Notes under the pieces: model-generated | The model's input: the letters and a program-made list of their open reading frames with translations, nothing else | Database searches by the model: none | What the model was told of the DNA's origin: nothing | Shown: positions 8,765 to 18,085 of the stretch, piece after piece | Position numbering within the stretch: the first letter of the stretch is position 1 | How the letters are laid out: every line of letters starts with the position of its first letter | Position numbers and translations under genes: made by a program | Origin: Thiosocius sp963736445 | GTDB lineage: Bacteria; Pseudomonadota; Gammaproteobacteria; Chromatiales; Chromatiaceae | Direction: 5' to 3' | Assembly: GCA_963736445.1 (NCBI GenBank) | Contig: CAVTOY010000014.1 | Span: 62,001-126,000, forward strand | Length of the DNA stretch: 64,000 nt

Positions 8765-9640
8765 ATGGACCTAACGCTAATTCGCTCCTTCCTCGCCGTA
8801 GCCGAGTCCGGCGCTATCACGGAGGCCGCCGAGCAGATCGGTATCACCCAACCCGCCCTGTCGCGCCGCATCCAGCAATTGGAGCATCATCTAGGCGTCG
8901 CACTGCTGACACGGGGCCGCAAAGGCGCTGTGTTGACTGAGATCGGCCGACTTGTGCAATCCGAGGCCCAAGCCATCGTCGCGCGTTATGAGCACATGCG
9001 CGAGATCGTGTCAGATCATCAGCGTCTGGCGGCCGGCAGCGTGCGCATTGGCGGCGGCGCAACCGCGGTGTCTTTTATCCTGCCGGAGGCAATCGCCGCG
9101 TTTCAGGCGACGCACCCACAGGTGCGCTTCCAGATGCGCGAGGCCGGGAGCAGTGAGATCGCCGCGGACGTCGTGGCCGGACACCTGGAGTTGGGCGTCG
9201 TCACGCTGCCGGTGCGCGACCGTGAACTCCATGTCACGCCGTTGACCACCGACCGCATCGTGCTCGTCGCCCGACGCGATCACCCGTTGGTACAACGACG
9301 CCGAGTGCGCATCCAGGATCTCGCAGACCAGGCGTTCGTCGCCTTCGAGGCCGGCAGTGCCCTGCGCCAGATAATCGACAGCAAGCTGCGCGATGCGGGC
9401 GTCGAGGTCAAAGTGGTCATGGAGCTGCGATCGATCCCCGCGATCCTGCGGATGGTGTCGACGACCGGGAATCTGGCCTTTGTCAGTCAGCTCGGTATGC
9501 CGCAGGGGGGTGACGTCCAATCGCTGCCGGTTCAGGGTCTGCGCATTGAACGTCGCCTGGCCGTGATCGCGAGACGCGCAGCCACACTCTCCCCGGCGGC
9601 AGCCGCCTTTGCGCAGCGCCTGCACGGTCTGCACGCCTAG
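8765..9640 (+). CDS. LysR family transcriptional regulator
   Basis: A 291-residue LysR-type regulator. The N-terminal helix-turn-helix spans about residues 1-60, with AVAESGAITEAAEQIGITQ and PALSRRIQQLE recognisable. A periplasmic-binding-protein-like effector domain covers the rest. No in-frame start exists upstream before a stop at 8744, so ATG 8765 must be used. No Shine-Dalgarno sequence is visible, and a dyad ends 4 bases before it. It is divergent from acnB, which suggests but does not prove control of acnB. The stop codon lies inside the left end of the 9637-9899 repeat. Effector is unknown. Confidence 0.9.
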   Translation: MDLTLIRSFLAVAESGAITEAAEQIGITQPALSRRIQQLEHHLGVALLTRGRKGAVLTEIGRLVQSEAQAIVARYEHMREIVSDHQRLAAGSVRIGGGATAVSFILPEAIAAFQATHPQVRFQMREAGSSEIAADVVAGHLELGVVTLPVRDRELHVTPLTTDRIVLVARRDHPLVQRRRVRIQDLADQAFVAFEAGSALRQIIDSKLRDAGVEVKVVMELRSIPAILRMVSTTGNLAFVSQLGMPQGGDVQSLPVQGLRIERRLAVIARRAATLSPAAAAFAQRLHGLHA

Positions 9641-9899
9641 CCTGCAAATTGCACCAGTCGATCACAGGCAAGTCGATTCATGCCGTTTCCGATGCGGCAA
9701 ATCTTGAGATCGTCGCCATTCGCTCCAGATACAATCGGTAGATTGCCTGTGATCTATCCGGGCCCTCGCTTGTCCAGGCACGCCTGGACTTGCTCTTCGC
9801 TCAAACCATAGCTACGGCTATGCTTTTCGCTCCAGAGCAGCGTCCAACCGCACCTGGCCGTCGCGATCATCCCGGATACTGGTGCAATTTGCAGGCTAG
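9637..9899. mobile_element. MITE-like element with 21-bp perfect terminal inverted repeats
   Basis: A 263-base segment begins CTAGCCTGCAAATTGCACCA (9637-9656) and its 21-base end is exactly inverted at 9879-9899. Inside are further inverted pairs: GATCACAGGCAA (9660-9671) with TTGCCTGTGATC (9743-9754), and the palindrome GTCCAGGCACGCCTGGAC near 9772. No convincing protein is encoded. The outermost CTAG on both sides could be a 4-base target duplication or part of the repeat. Size, inverted ends and lack of coding fit a non-autonomous mobile element, though no transposase is seen to prove it. Confidence 0.6.
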
Positions 9900-10079
9900 C
9901 CTGCATATCCCACCGATTTCCTGCTGCGGCCCCCGATACCCTCGCCATGACGTGGCGCACTCGTTGCAGGCGATTCGACGTAGTGTCGACTACGCCTTCA
10001 CCGCCTTCCGCTCCGTGCACCCCGCCGCAGCGGCATCTCGCCGCCCTCGCAACGAAACCCGTCTAGATAAGCGGGCTAG
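9896..10079 (+). repeat. ~184-bp interspersed repeat, copy 1
   Basis: Bounded by CTAG (9896-9899 and 10076-10079), with ends CTAGCCTGCATATC and AAGCGGGCTAG. It matches the reverse complement of 13874-14055 along its whole length by eye. Shared blocks are the CCGATTT-CTGCTG head, GCACTCG, TTCGACGTAGT, CTACGCCTTCA and CCCTCGC-ACGAAA. Its left CTAG is shared with the right end of the 9637-9899 element, so the two abut. It lies in the spacer between the LysR gene and acs. Confidence 0.65.
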
Positions 10080-10178
10080 ACACCATGCGATAGGCGGACT
10101 AGCACAAAAGGCGTAGTATCGATGGTGCGAAAACCTGACGCGGAATGCTCATCATTTAGCGCTTTAATGCCAGATGAG

Positions 10179-10208
10179 TTGACAGGTTTTTTTCTCAATA
10201 CAAACAAT
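10179..10208 (+). promoter_or_regulatory. candidate sigma-70 promoter of acs
   Basis: A consensus -35 TTGACA (10179-10184) is followed after 18 bases by AACAAT (10203-10208), a 4/6 match to the -10 box. It lies 42 bases before the acs start in an AT-rich stretch that follows the repeat copies. Confidence 0.35.
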
Positions 10209-10249
10209 GTCCGAATAATTTCAAATTACACATTCCTGGAGGAGGAGCC

Positions 10250-12196
<1,947 letters not shown>

Positions 12197-12227
12197 GCCA
12201 GACCCCAGCAACGCTGTTGCGCTAGCT

Positions 12228-12252
12228 GAGCCCGGCCCAGCGCCGGGCTCTT
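12228..12252 (+). terminator. stem-loop terminator after acs
   Basis: GAGCCCGGC (12228-12236) and GCCGGGCTC (12242-12250) form a perfect 9-bp stem with a 5-base loop, followed by TT and an AT-rich run. It lies between the convergent acs and tonB genes and may serve both directions. Confidence 0.6.
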
Positions 12253-12264
12253 AGGTTCTAAAAA

Positions 12265-13017
12265 CTAACCGCTGAGATGAAAGGCGATGGGTACCGTGAT
12301 CGACCAGGCATCGCGGGCCAAGGCCTCGGGGATGGGTTGAAACGGGGAGATACGCCGCAAGGTCTTTAATGCAGCCTCATCCAGGCGACGCGAACCCGAA
12401 GACTCGGTGACCGTGAGATCGGTTAATTCGCCGGTCTTGCGAATCACGAAGCTAACCACGACCCTGCCCTCTTCACCGCGGCGCCGCGACACACGCGGGT
12501 AGTACTTACGGCGATCGATGCTTGCCGCCAGGGCCGCCAGATAGTGCTGTCTCTGCTGTGCATCGGCGGCCGGCGCCGTGGGTTTCACTGGCTCGATCGG
12601 CGCAGCCTTCGCCGCGACAGCTTGTTCCACCTCCCGCTGGACAGACTCGCCCACCTTGGGGGTCAGCCGGGGACCGTCCACGGGTCCGGCAACCGGTCGC
12701 TGCGGCCTGGGCTGCAAGGGTCTGGCTCTTTCTACAAGACCCTCGGCGTCAACGGACGGTTGTTGTTCGACGGGTTTCACGACCCGCGGCCGCTCGGGCT
12801 CGACTGCGGCCCATGAGGGCACTGCATCCTCGACAGGACGTCGTTCGACAACGGCCGGCTGCGACGGCTGCAATACCGTCAGCCGCAGTGTGGTCGGACT
12901 GGCCTGTTGCGTAATCGCCGGCACCGGCGCAGCACGCCAAGACAGCGACAGTACCGCCGCCACGGCCAGATGAACTGACGCCGAGATCAACAGAGCGATG
13001 CGCAGCGACATAGTCAA
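12265..13017 (-). CDS. tonB: TonB family energy transducer
   Basis: A 250-residue TonB-like protein that would couple the inner-membrane proton-motive force to outer-membrane receptors. One N-terminal membrane anchor (about residues 5-27) is followed by a long Pro/Arg/Glu-rich periplasmic linker. A C-terminal TonB domain (about 165-250) includes YYPRVSRRRGEEGRVVVSF and SGSRRLDEAALKTL-type residues. No exbB, exbD or receptor gene lies beside it, so its partners must be elsewhere. It may be a dedicated paralogue rather than the housekeeping TonB. Confidence 0.85.
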   Translation of the reverse strand: MTMSLRIALLISASVHLAVAAVLSLSWRAAPVPAITQQASPTTLRLTVLQPSQPAVVERRPVEDAVPSWAAVEPERPRVVKPVEQQPSVDAEGLVERARPLQPRPQRPVAGPVDGPRLTPKVGESVQREVEQAVAAKAAPIEPVKPTAPAADAQQRQHYLAALAASIDRRKYYPRVSRRRGEEGRVVVSFVIRKTGELTDLTVTESSGSRRLDEAALKTLRRISPFQPIPEALARDAWSITVPIAFHLSG

Positions 13018-13042
13018 GAGGTTTCACACGGCAGCCAGTAAA

Positions 13043-13062
13043 AACCCCGCCGCGGCGGGGTT
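13043..13062 (-). terminator. rho-independent terminator of the Gly-Pro-Tyr-rich gene
   Basis: AACCCCGCCGCGGCGGGGTT is a perfect 20-base palindrome. Read on the minus strand it is followed by TTTAC after the stem, i.e. a short T run. It sits 23 bases beyond the 13085 stop and just upstream of the tonB start, so it separates the two genes. Confidence 0.75.
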
Positions 13063-13084
13063 GCTCAAGATCCGTAGGACAGAC

Positions 13085-13683
13085 TCAGTTGAAGGTGAAG
13101 TTGTCGCGGACGATGTGAGGCGCACGCCGCGCGTTCTTTTCAAACTCGTCTCCGACGTCGATCGGGTTCGGGATATCGATGGTCGGGGCCTTCCAGCCCG
13201 GCGGCACCCGACCCATGCGGGAGGGTGCATTCATCATATCGTCCCAGGCGTCAGACAGGCCATCTTTAGGATCGTAAGGGTTCATCCACGTCTGCGGACC
13301 ACGTCCCCAGACGCGCGGGCGCATCGGATTGAAGCTGTCGGGCCGCGACATGTCGAAGCTCTGCATGAACGGCACGCCGCGCATGGGGCTGCCGCCGCCG
13401 AAGGGGCCGTTGTTGAACGGGCCGCCGCCGTAGGGACCCCGCCGTAAGGACCCCCGCCGTAAGGACCGCCGCTGTAGGGACCGCCGCCGTACGGACCATT
13501 GCCATAAGGCCCGCCACCATAGGGACCGCGATTGTAGGGTCCGCCGCCGTAGGGGGCCGGACCCGGACCGTAGGCAGGCGCACCATAGGGGGCAGCGCCA
13601 GCTTGCGGGGCCGCCTCTTGCGCCGCGGCGATCTGACTGCCCGCCAACAGCAAAGACGCAACCAAGACACGATAATTCGCCAT
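13085..13683 (-). pseudogene. exported Gly-Pro-Tyr-rich repeat protein (one-base frame break)
   Basis: From ATG 13683 there is a signal peptide (MANYRVLVASLLLAG...AAAQ) and then about nine imperfect GPYGGG / GPYNRG / GPYGNG / GPYSGG units. At the run of four C at 13437-13440 the frame is lost. Adding one C, as in the neighbouring five-C repeat, restores a protein of ~199 residues. Its second half contains RGPQTWMNPYDPKDG, MGRVPPGWKAP and IPNPIDVGDEF. I do not recognise the family with certainty. Exported Gly/Tyr-rich proteins coat sulfur globules in purple sulfur bacteria, so that is a low-confidence idea. The break may be a sequence error. A promoter and a terminator flank the gene. Confidence 0.6.
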
Positions 13684-13827
13684 GAAGATCTCCTCAATGT
13701 TGTATCTATCGCTGTGCAGCGCACCGCGCCCACGTGCAGTATAGATAACCGATGGGCTCAGAGGAATTTCGCGGCATCCAGCGTGCTGTATGGAACCAGC
13801 CCGGTCCCATCCTTGAGCGTTTAAAGT

Positions 13828-13857
13828 TATATAAGAGTACGCTAATTTACCTTCCAA
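13828..13857 (-). promoter_or_regulatory. candidate sigma-70 promoter for the Gly-Pro-Tyr-rich gene
   Basis: On the minus strand, TTGGAA (13857-13852) and TATATA (13833-13828) are separated by 18 bases, giving 4/6 and 5/6-type matches to -35 and -10 boxes. The surrounding DNA is AT-rich, unlike its neighbours, and lies about 145 bases upstream of the ATG at 13683, implying a long leader. Confidence 0.4.
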
Positions 13858-13873
13858 ATCAAGGTCGGTGCCG

Positions 13874-14055
13874 CTAGCCCGCAAGGCTCGCCGTTTTTCG
13901 TCGCGAGGGTGTCGAGACGCCGCCATGGCGGCGCGCGCACAGTGAAAGTCGTTGAAGGCGTAGCCGACTACGTCGAACCGGCTGTAGCGAGTACGCCCCG
14001 CTAGCGCGAGTGCATCGCCGCCCACAGCAGCAAATCGGTGAGATTTGCGGGCTAG
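13874..14055 (-). repeat. ~182-bp interspersed repeat, copy 2
   Basis: The ends CTAGCCCGCAA (13874-13884) and TTGCGGGCTAG (14045-14055) are exact inverse complements. The reverse complement aligns over its full length with 9896-10079. Shared blocks include the head ending CCGATTT-CTGCTG, TTCGACGTAGT, GGCTACGCCTTCA and CCCTCGCGACGAAAA. It fills the gap between the metZ stop and the Gly-Pro-Tyr-rich gene's promoter. No protein is encoded. Confidence 0.65.
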
Positions 14056-14127
14056 CCGAGCACTCGGCGCATGTGGCGTCGACCGGGCAGACGGTATCCC
14101 CCGGCGCCCTAATACACCCTTCTGCGA

Positions 14128-15309
14128 TCAGGCCATACCGCGCCGCAGATCAGCACAGATATCGTCGATCGCCTCCAGCCCCACCGCGATCCGGATCAGG
14201 CCGTCGCTGATCCCGGCAGCCGCGCGCTGTTCCCCGCTCAACCGCCCGTGGGTCGTGGTTGCCGGATGGGTGATGGTGGTCTTCACGTCGCCCAGATTCG
14301 CGGTAATCGACAGCATCTGTGTGGCGTCAATCAGATGCCAGGCCCCCGCTCGGCCACCCTCCACCTCAAACGACACTATCCCGCCCGGCATACTCTGCTG
14401 CGCCTTTGCCAGGGCATGCTGCGGATGATCGGCACGGCCCGGGTAGTACACCCGGGTCACACCGGGCTGGGCAGCCAGCCAGTCGGCCAGCCGCTGGGCG
14501 CTGGCCGAGTGCGCATGCATGCGCAGGCTGAGGGTCTCCAGGCCTTTGAGAAAAATCCAGGCGGCAAAGGGGCTCATGGTCGGGCCGGTGGTGCGCAGGA
14601 CGCCATAGACCTCTTCGCCCACGCGTTTTTTGTCGCCGACCACGGCCCCGCCGACGGCCCTGCCCTGGCCGTCCAGGTACTTGGTCGCGGAGTGGATCAC
14701 GATGTCTGCACCGAGTTCGAGTGGACGTTGCAACGCCGGCGTACAAAAACAGTTGTCGACCACCAGCACACAACCGTTCGCCTGGGCGAGCTTGGCCAAT
14801 GCGCGGATATCGCCCAGCTCCGTCAGCGGATTGGACGGGGTCTCGACGAACAGCAGACGGGTGCGCGACGTGATGCGTTTTGCCCAGTCTGACACGTCAC
14901 TCAGCGTCGCGTAATCGGTAGTGATACCGAACCGCGAGAGATACTTGTCGAACAACATCGTCGTACTGCCGAAGATACTGCGCGAGCTGACGATATGATC
15001 ACCCTGCGCCAGCAGGGCCATGCAGGTAGCCAGGATCGCCGACATCCCGGAGGCCGTCGCTACACAGGACTCGCCGCCTTCGAGCGCGGCCAGGCGCTCC
15101 TCGAACGCGCGCACCGTCGGGTTGGTGAAGCGCGAGTAGATATTCCCCGAGCTCTCGCCCGCAAATTTCGCGGCCGCTTCCGCCGCGCTGCCGAACACAA
15201 AACTGGAGGTGGCGAAGATCGGCTCGCTGTGCTCGCCCTCGCCGGTGCGGTGGTGACCGATCCGGATCCCGAGGGTCTCCTGCGCCCAATCCTCATGCTC
15301 TTCGTTCAC
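14128..15309 (-). CDS. metZ: O-succinylhomoserine sulfhydrylase
   Basis: A PLP-dependent Cys/Met-metabolism enzyme (~393 residues) that makes homocysteine directly from O-succinylhomoserine and sulfide. The PLP lysine is in HSATKYLDGQ (about residue 210). SGMSAILATCMALL, YSRFTNPT and the Y-PG near the C-terminus are family features. GTG 15309 is chosen because GGAGG lies 7 bases upstream; an ATG 13 codons earlier lacks a good site. It follows purF directly, as in Pseudomonas, where this position is occupied by metZ. Cystathionine gamma-synthase is a less likely alternative given the synteny. Confidence 0.9.
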   Translation of the reverse strand: MNEEHEDWAQETLGIRIGHHRTGEGEHSEPIFATSSFVFGSAAEAAAKFAGESSGNIYSRFTNPTVRAFEERLAALEGGESCVATASGMSAILATCMALLAQGDHIVSSRSIFGSTTMLFDKYLSRFGITTDYATLSDVSDWAKRITSRTRLLFVETPSNPLTELGDIRALAKLAQANGCVLVVDNCFCTPALQRPLELGADIVIHSATKYLDGQGRAVGGAVVGDKKRVGEEVYGVLRTTGPTMSPFAAWIFLKGLETLSLRMHAHSASAQRLADWLAAQPGVTRVYYPGRADHPQHALAKAQQSMPGGIVSFEVEGGRAGAWHLIDATQMLSITANLGDVKTTITHPATTTHGRLSGEQRAAAGISDGLIRIAVGLEAIDDICADLRRGMA

Positions 15310-15416
15310 CGCACGTCCTCCGCTCACTGCCGCATACACAGTGTCCAAAAAAAACCGCCACGGCTGGCGCCAAAGCAGGTGTTCCCTCGCTTTAGCGGTA
15401 TTTTGCAGGCTAGCGA

Positions 15417-16937
15417 TCAGCGGTCGTTGTGCAGACCAATCACGGTAGCCGGGCGCTGCTGATTGCGTAATGTCTTCGCATCGTCATTGCGATCGCACTC
15501 GAGGCGCTCCAGGTAATCGGCCGTGATGTCGCCGGTGACGTACTCGCCGTTGAATACCGAGGTGTCGAAGCGTTGTACCGCGGTCTTGCCCTTCTTTCCC
15601 ACCGCATTGATCAGATCTTCGAGATCCTGATAGATCAGGCCATCGGCCCCGATCCATGCGCAAACCTCCTGCTCGGTGCGCCCGTGCGCAATCAGCTCCG
15701 AGGCCGCTGGCATGTCGATGCCATAGACATTGGGATAGCGAACCGGTGGGGCCGCTGACGCAAAATACACCTTCCTGGCGCCGGCATCGCGCGCCATCTG
15801 CACGATCTCGCGCGAGGTTGTGCCACGCACAATGGAATCGTCGACCAGCAGCACATTCTTGCCCTTGAACTCGACATCGATCGGATTCAGCTTCTGGCGC
15901 ACCGATTTTCTGCGCGCTGTCTGTCCCGGCATGATGAAAGTTCGCCCGATATATCGGTTCTTGATGAAGCCCTCGATGAAGCGTACATCGAGTTCATGCG
16001 CCAGGCTCATTGCCGAGGTGCGACTGGTATCGGGGATCGGGATAACAACGTCGATCTTGTCCTTGCCGAGCACGCGCTCGGTCTTTTTCGCCAGCTTCTT
16101 GCCCATGCGCAGTCTCGCCTTGTGCACGAAGATGTCATCGATGATGGAGTCGGGTCGGGCGAAATAGACGAACTCGAAGATGCAGGGACTGCGCTGCCAG
16201 GTCTCGGCACATTGCCGGGTATGCAGCTTGCCATCGAGCGTCAGAATGATCGCCTCGCCGGGATCCACGTCGCGCACGCGGTCGAAATCCAGCGTATCCA
16301 GTGCCACGCTCTCCGATGCCACCATCATCTCCGGACCGTCGCCGCCGTCGCGCACACCAAACACCAGAGGCCGAATGCCGTTGGGGTCGCGAAATGCGAT
16401 GACCCCATAGCCGGGGATCATTGCGACGGCGGCATATCCCCCTCGACAGCGCTTGTGCACACGCGAGACGGCACGAAACACATCGTTTTCGTCCAGAGAG
16501 AGATTGCTGGTCTCGGCTTGCAGTTCATGCGCGAAGACATTGAGCAGGATCTCGGAGTCAGAATCGGTGTTGATATGCCGCCGATCCTCACGGAAAAGAT
16601 CTTGTTTCAGCTCATCGGCGTTGGTCAGATTGCCGTTGTGCGCCAGGCAGATACCGTAAGGCGAGTTGACATAGAAGGGCTGTGCTTCGGCGGACGATGA
16701 ACAACCGGCGGTCGGATAGCGCACGTGCGCGATGCCCATGTTGCCAGGCAAATTGATCATGTGCTGGTTGTCGAACACGTCGCGCGCCAGGCCATTGTCC
16801 TTGCGCAGATGCAACTTTCCATTGTGGCAGGTCATGATCCCGGCGGAATCCTGTCCGCGATGTTGCAAGACCAGCAGGGCATCGTACAAAGACTGGTTGA
16901 CCAGTCCTGACCCGACGATTCCGACGACTCCACACAT
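15417..16937 (-). CDS. purF: amidophosphoribosyltransferase
   Basis: First committed enzyme of purine synthesis: it transfers glutamine-derived ammonia to PRPP. At 506 residues it is the normal size. Cys2 of MCGVVGIVGSG is the N-terminal nucleophile of the glutaminase domain. HRGQDSAGI and the PRPP-binding loop LLVDDSIVRGTT (about residues 363-374) are intact. It lies between cvpA and metZ in the conserved folC-SPOR-cvpA-purF order. Confidence 0.97.
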   Translation of the reverse strand: MCGVVGIVGSGLVNQSLYDALLVLQHRGQDSAGIMTCHNGKLHLRKDNGLARDVFDNQHMINLPGNMGIAHVRYPTAGCSSSAEAQPFYVNSPYGICLAHNGNLTNADELKQDLFREDRRHINTDSDSEILLNVFAHELQAETSNLSLDENDVFRAVSRVHKRCRGGYAAVAMIPGYGVIAFRDPNGIRPLVFGVRDGGDGPEMMVASESVALDTLDFDRVRDVDPGEAIILTLDGKLHTRQCAETWQRSPCIFEFVYFARPDSIIDDIFVHKARLRMGKKLAKKTERVLGKDKIDVVIPIPDTSRTSAMSLAHELDVRFIEGFIKNRYIGRTFIMPGQTARRKSVRQKLNPIDVEFKGKNVLLVDDSIVRGTTSREIVQMARDAGARKVYFASAAPPVRYPNVYGIDMPAASELIAHGRTEQEVCAWIGADGLIYQDLEDLINAVGKKGKTAVQRFDTSVFNGEYVTGDITADYLERLECDRNDDAKTLRNQQRPATVIGLHNDR

Positions 16938-16966
16938 CTCGCGTGCACCCTCTTGTCAACGCCTGG

Positions 16967-17461
16967 CTAGGCAGTGTAACGGAAACGGTCAGCGATCTCA
17001 GGCGGCAGCAGATCACGCAACCAAAAGGCCAGTTCCTCGAAATAGGCGACCAAGCTGGACTGTATCCACCAGTCCTCTTCCGGCAGGGGCGTCAGGCCCG
17101 CCAACAGCACCAGTACCGCGACTAGCAAGATGCCCCGCGCGGCACCGAACACCATGCCGATCAGTCGATCGGTACCCGACATTCCGGTACGCTGGACCAG
17201 TTGGATGAGCAGATAGTTGACCAGGCCGCCAATGGCCAGAGTGAGGATCATCAGCGCCGCAAACGCCAACCCCAGCCGCGCGGTCGGGGATCCGACCCAA
17301 TCCTGCAGCACCGTCGCGAGGTCGCGAAAGAAGCTCCAGCTGATCCAGAACGCCAGCACCCAGATCGCCAGCGAGAAGGCCTCGCGCACAAACCCGCGCA
17401 GCAGGCTGATCAATGCCGATAGCGAAATGATCCCAATGATCAGGAAATCCAGCCACACCAC
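16967..17461 (-). CDS. cvpA: CvpA family membrane protein
   Basis: A 164-residue inner-membrane protein with four hydrophobic segments and the family pattern D-...RGFVREAFSL...W and GAARGILL. CvpA is needed for colicin V export in E. coli and is linked to bile and envelope stress tolerance; its mechanism is unknown. It lies 29 bases before purF, the classical cvpA-purF pairing. The start is GTG at 17461, with a second GTG as the next codon. Confidence 0.92.
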   Translation of the reverse strand: MVWLDFLIIGIISLSALISLLRGFVREAFSLAIWVLAFWISWSFFRDLATVLQDWVGSPTARLGLAFAALMILTLAIGGLVNYLLIQLVQRTGMSGTDRLIGMVFGAARGILLVAVLVLLAGLTPLPEEDWWIQSSLVAYFEELAFWLRDLLPPEIADRFRYTA

Positions 17462-17532
17462 GGGTCAGCGCAACCATGCCAAGTGTCCGAGCAATCGCCA
17501 GCTCGACGGAAGGGGGCGCTCAACACAGATCA

Positions 17533-18042
17533 TCAGGGATACTGTCGAACCTCAGCCTTGGCGCCGGCGATCTCACTCACCTTCTCCACCATGCCCAATG
17601 CCTCTTCTCGTTCGATCACCGGGCCGACCCTGACGCGGTAATACCGCTGGCCTCTGATCTCTACGCGCTCGGGATCCGGGGTAGGCAGGCCGGCTTCGCG
17701 CAGGCTTGCCACCAGCTTCTCAGCGTTGTCCCGACTGGAAAGACTCGCCGCCTGGACCACCCATGCAGTCAGCGCCGTGCGTGGCTCGGGCGGTGACTCG
17801 GCGGGTGCAGACCGCACTGCGGCCGCCTCCTCGATAACCGGCGGTGGTGCCAGCGGTGTCACCGCGGACACCTCGTCGCGCAGCATCTCGGAGGCAAAAT
17901 CACGCACCGGTGGCGGCTGCGGAAGCGGCGGCAGCGGCGGCGGCCGCACCGGAGGCTCTTCGAACAACATCGGCACAAAGATCACCGCGAGCGAGGCCAG
18001 CACCGCCGCACCGATCAACCGCCTTTTCAGCCCATCATCCAT
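17533..18042 (-). CDS. SPOR domain protein, DedD-like
   Basis: A ~169-residue protein with a short cytoplasmic N-terminus (MDDGLKRRLIGA), one membrane helix (about 11-28) and a Pro-rich linker. The C-terminal SPOR domain (about 95-169) would bind denuded septal peptidoglycan. ATG 18042 is preferred over an upstream TTG at 18063 because homologues begin at this MD(D/E)GLK motif. It follows folC and precedes cvpA, the same position as dedD-like genes in E. coli and Pseudomonas. A role in division-site envelope work is inferred from the family. Confidence 0.85.
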   Translation of the reverse strand: MDDGLKRRLIGAAVLASLAVIFVPMLFEEPPVRPPPLPPLPQPPPVRDFASEMLRDEVSAVTPLAPPPVIEEAAAVRSAPAESPPEPRTALTAWVVQAASLSSRDNAEKLVASLREAGLPTPDPERVEIRGQRYYRVRVGPVIEREEALGMVEKVSEIAGAKAEVRQYP

Positions 18043-18085
18043 CGCTTTTTCAGCCGTGTTCAAATAGGCAATTATACGCCGGTGG

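Noticed and set aside
9754..10116. Short open frames on both strands inside the repeat region
   Set aside because: They cross repeat boundaries and palindromes and have no start signals; repeats explain the sequence better.
15401..15413. TTTTGCAGGCTAG matching the tail end of the interspersed repeats
   Set aside because: Only 13 bases match and no partner end was found within a few hundred bases, so not listed as an element.
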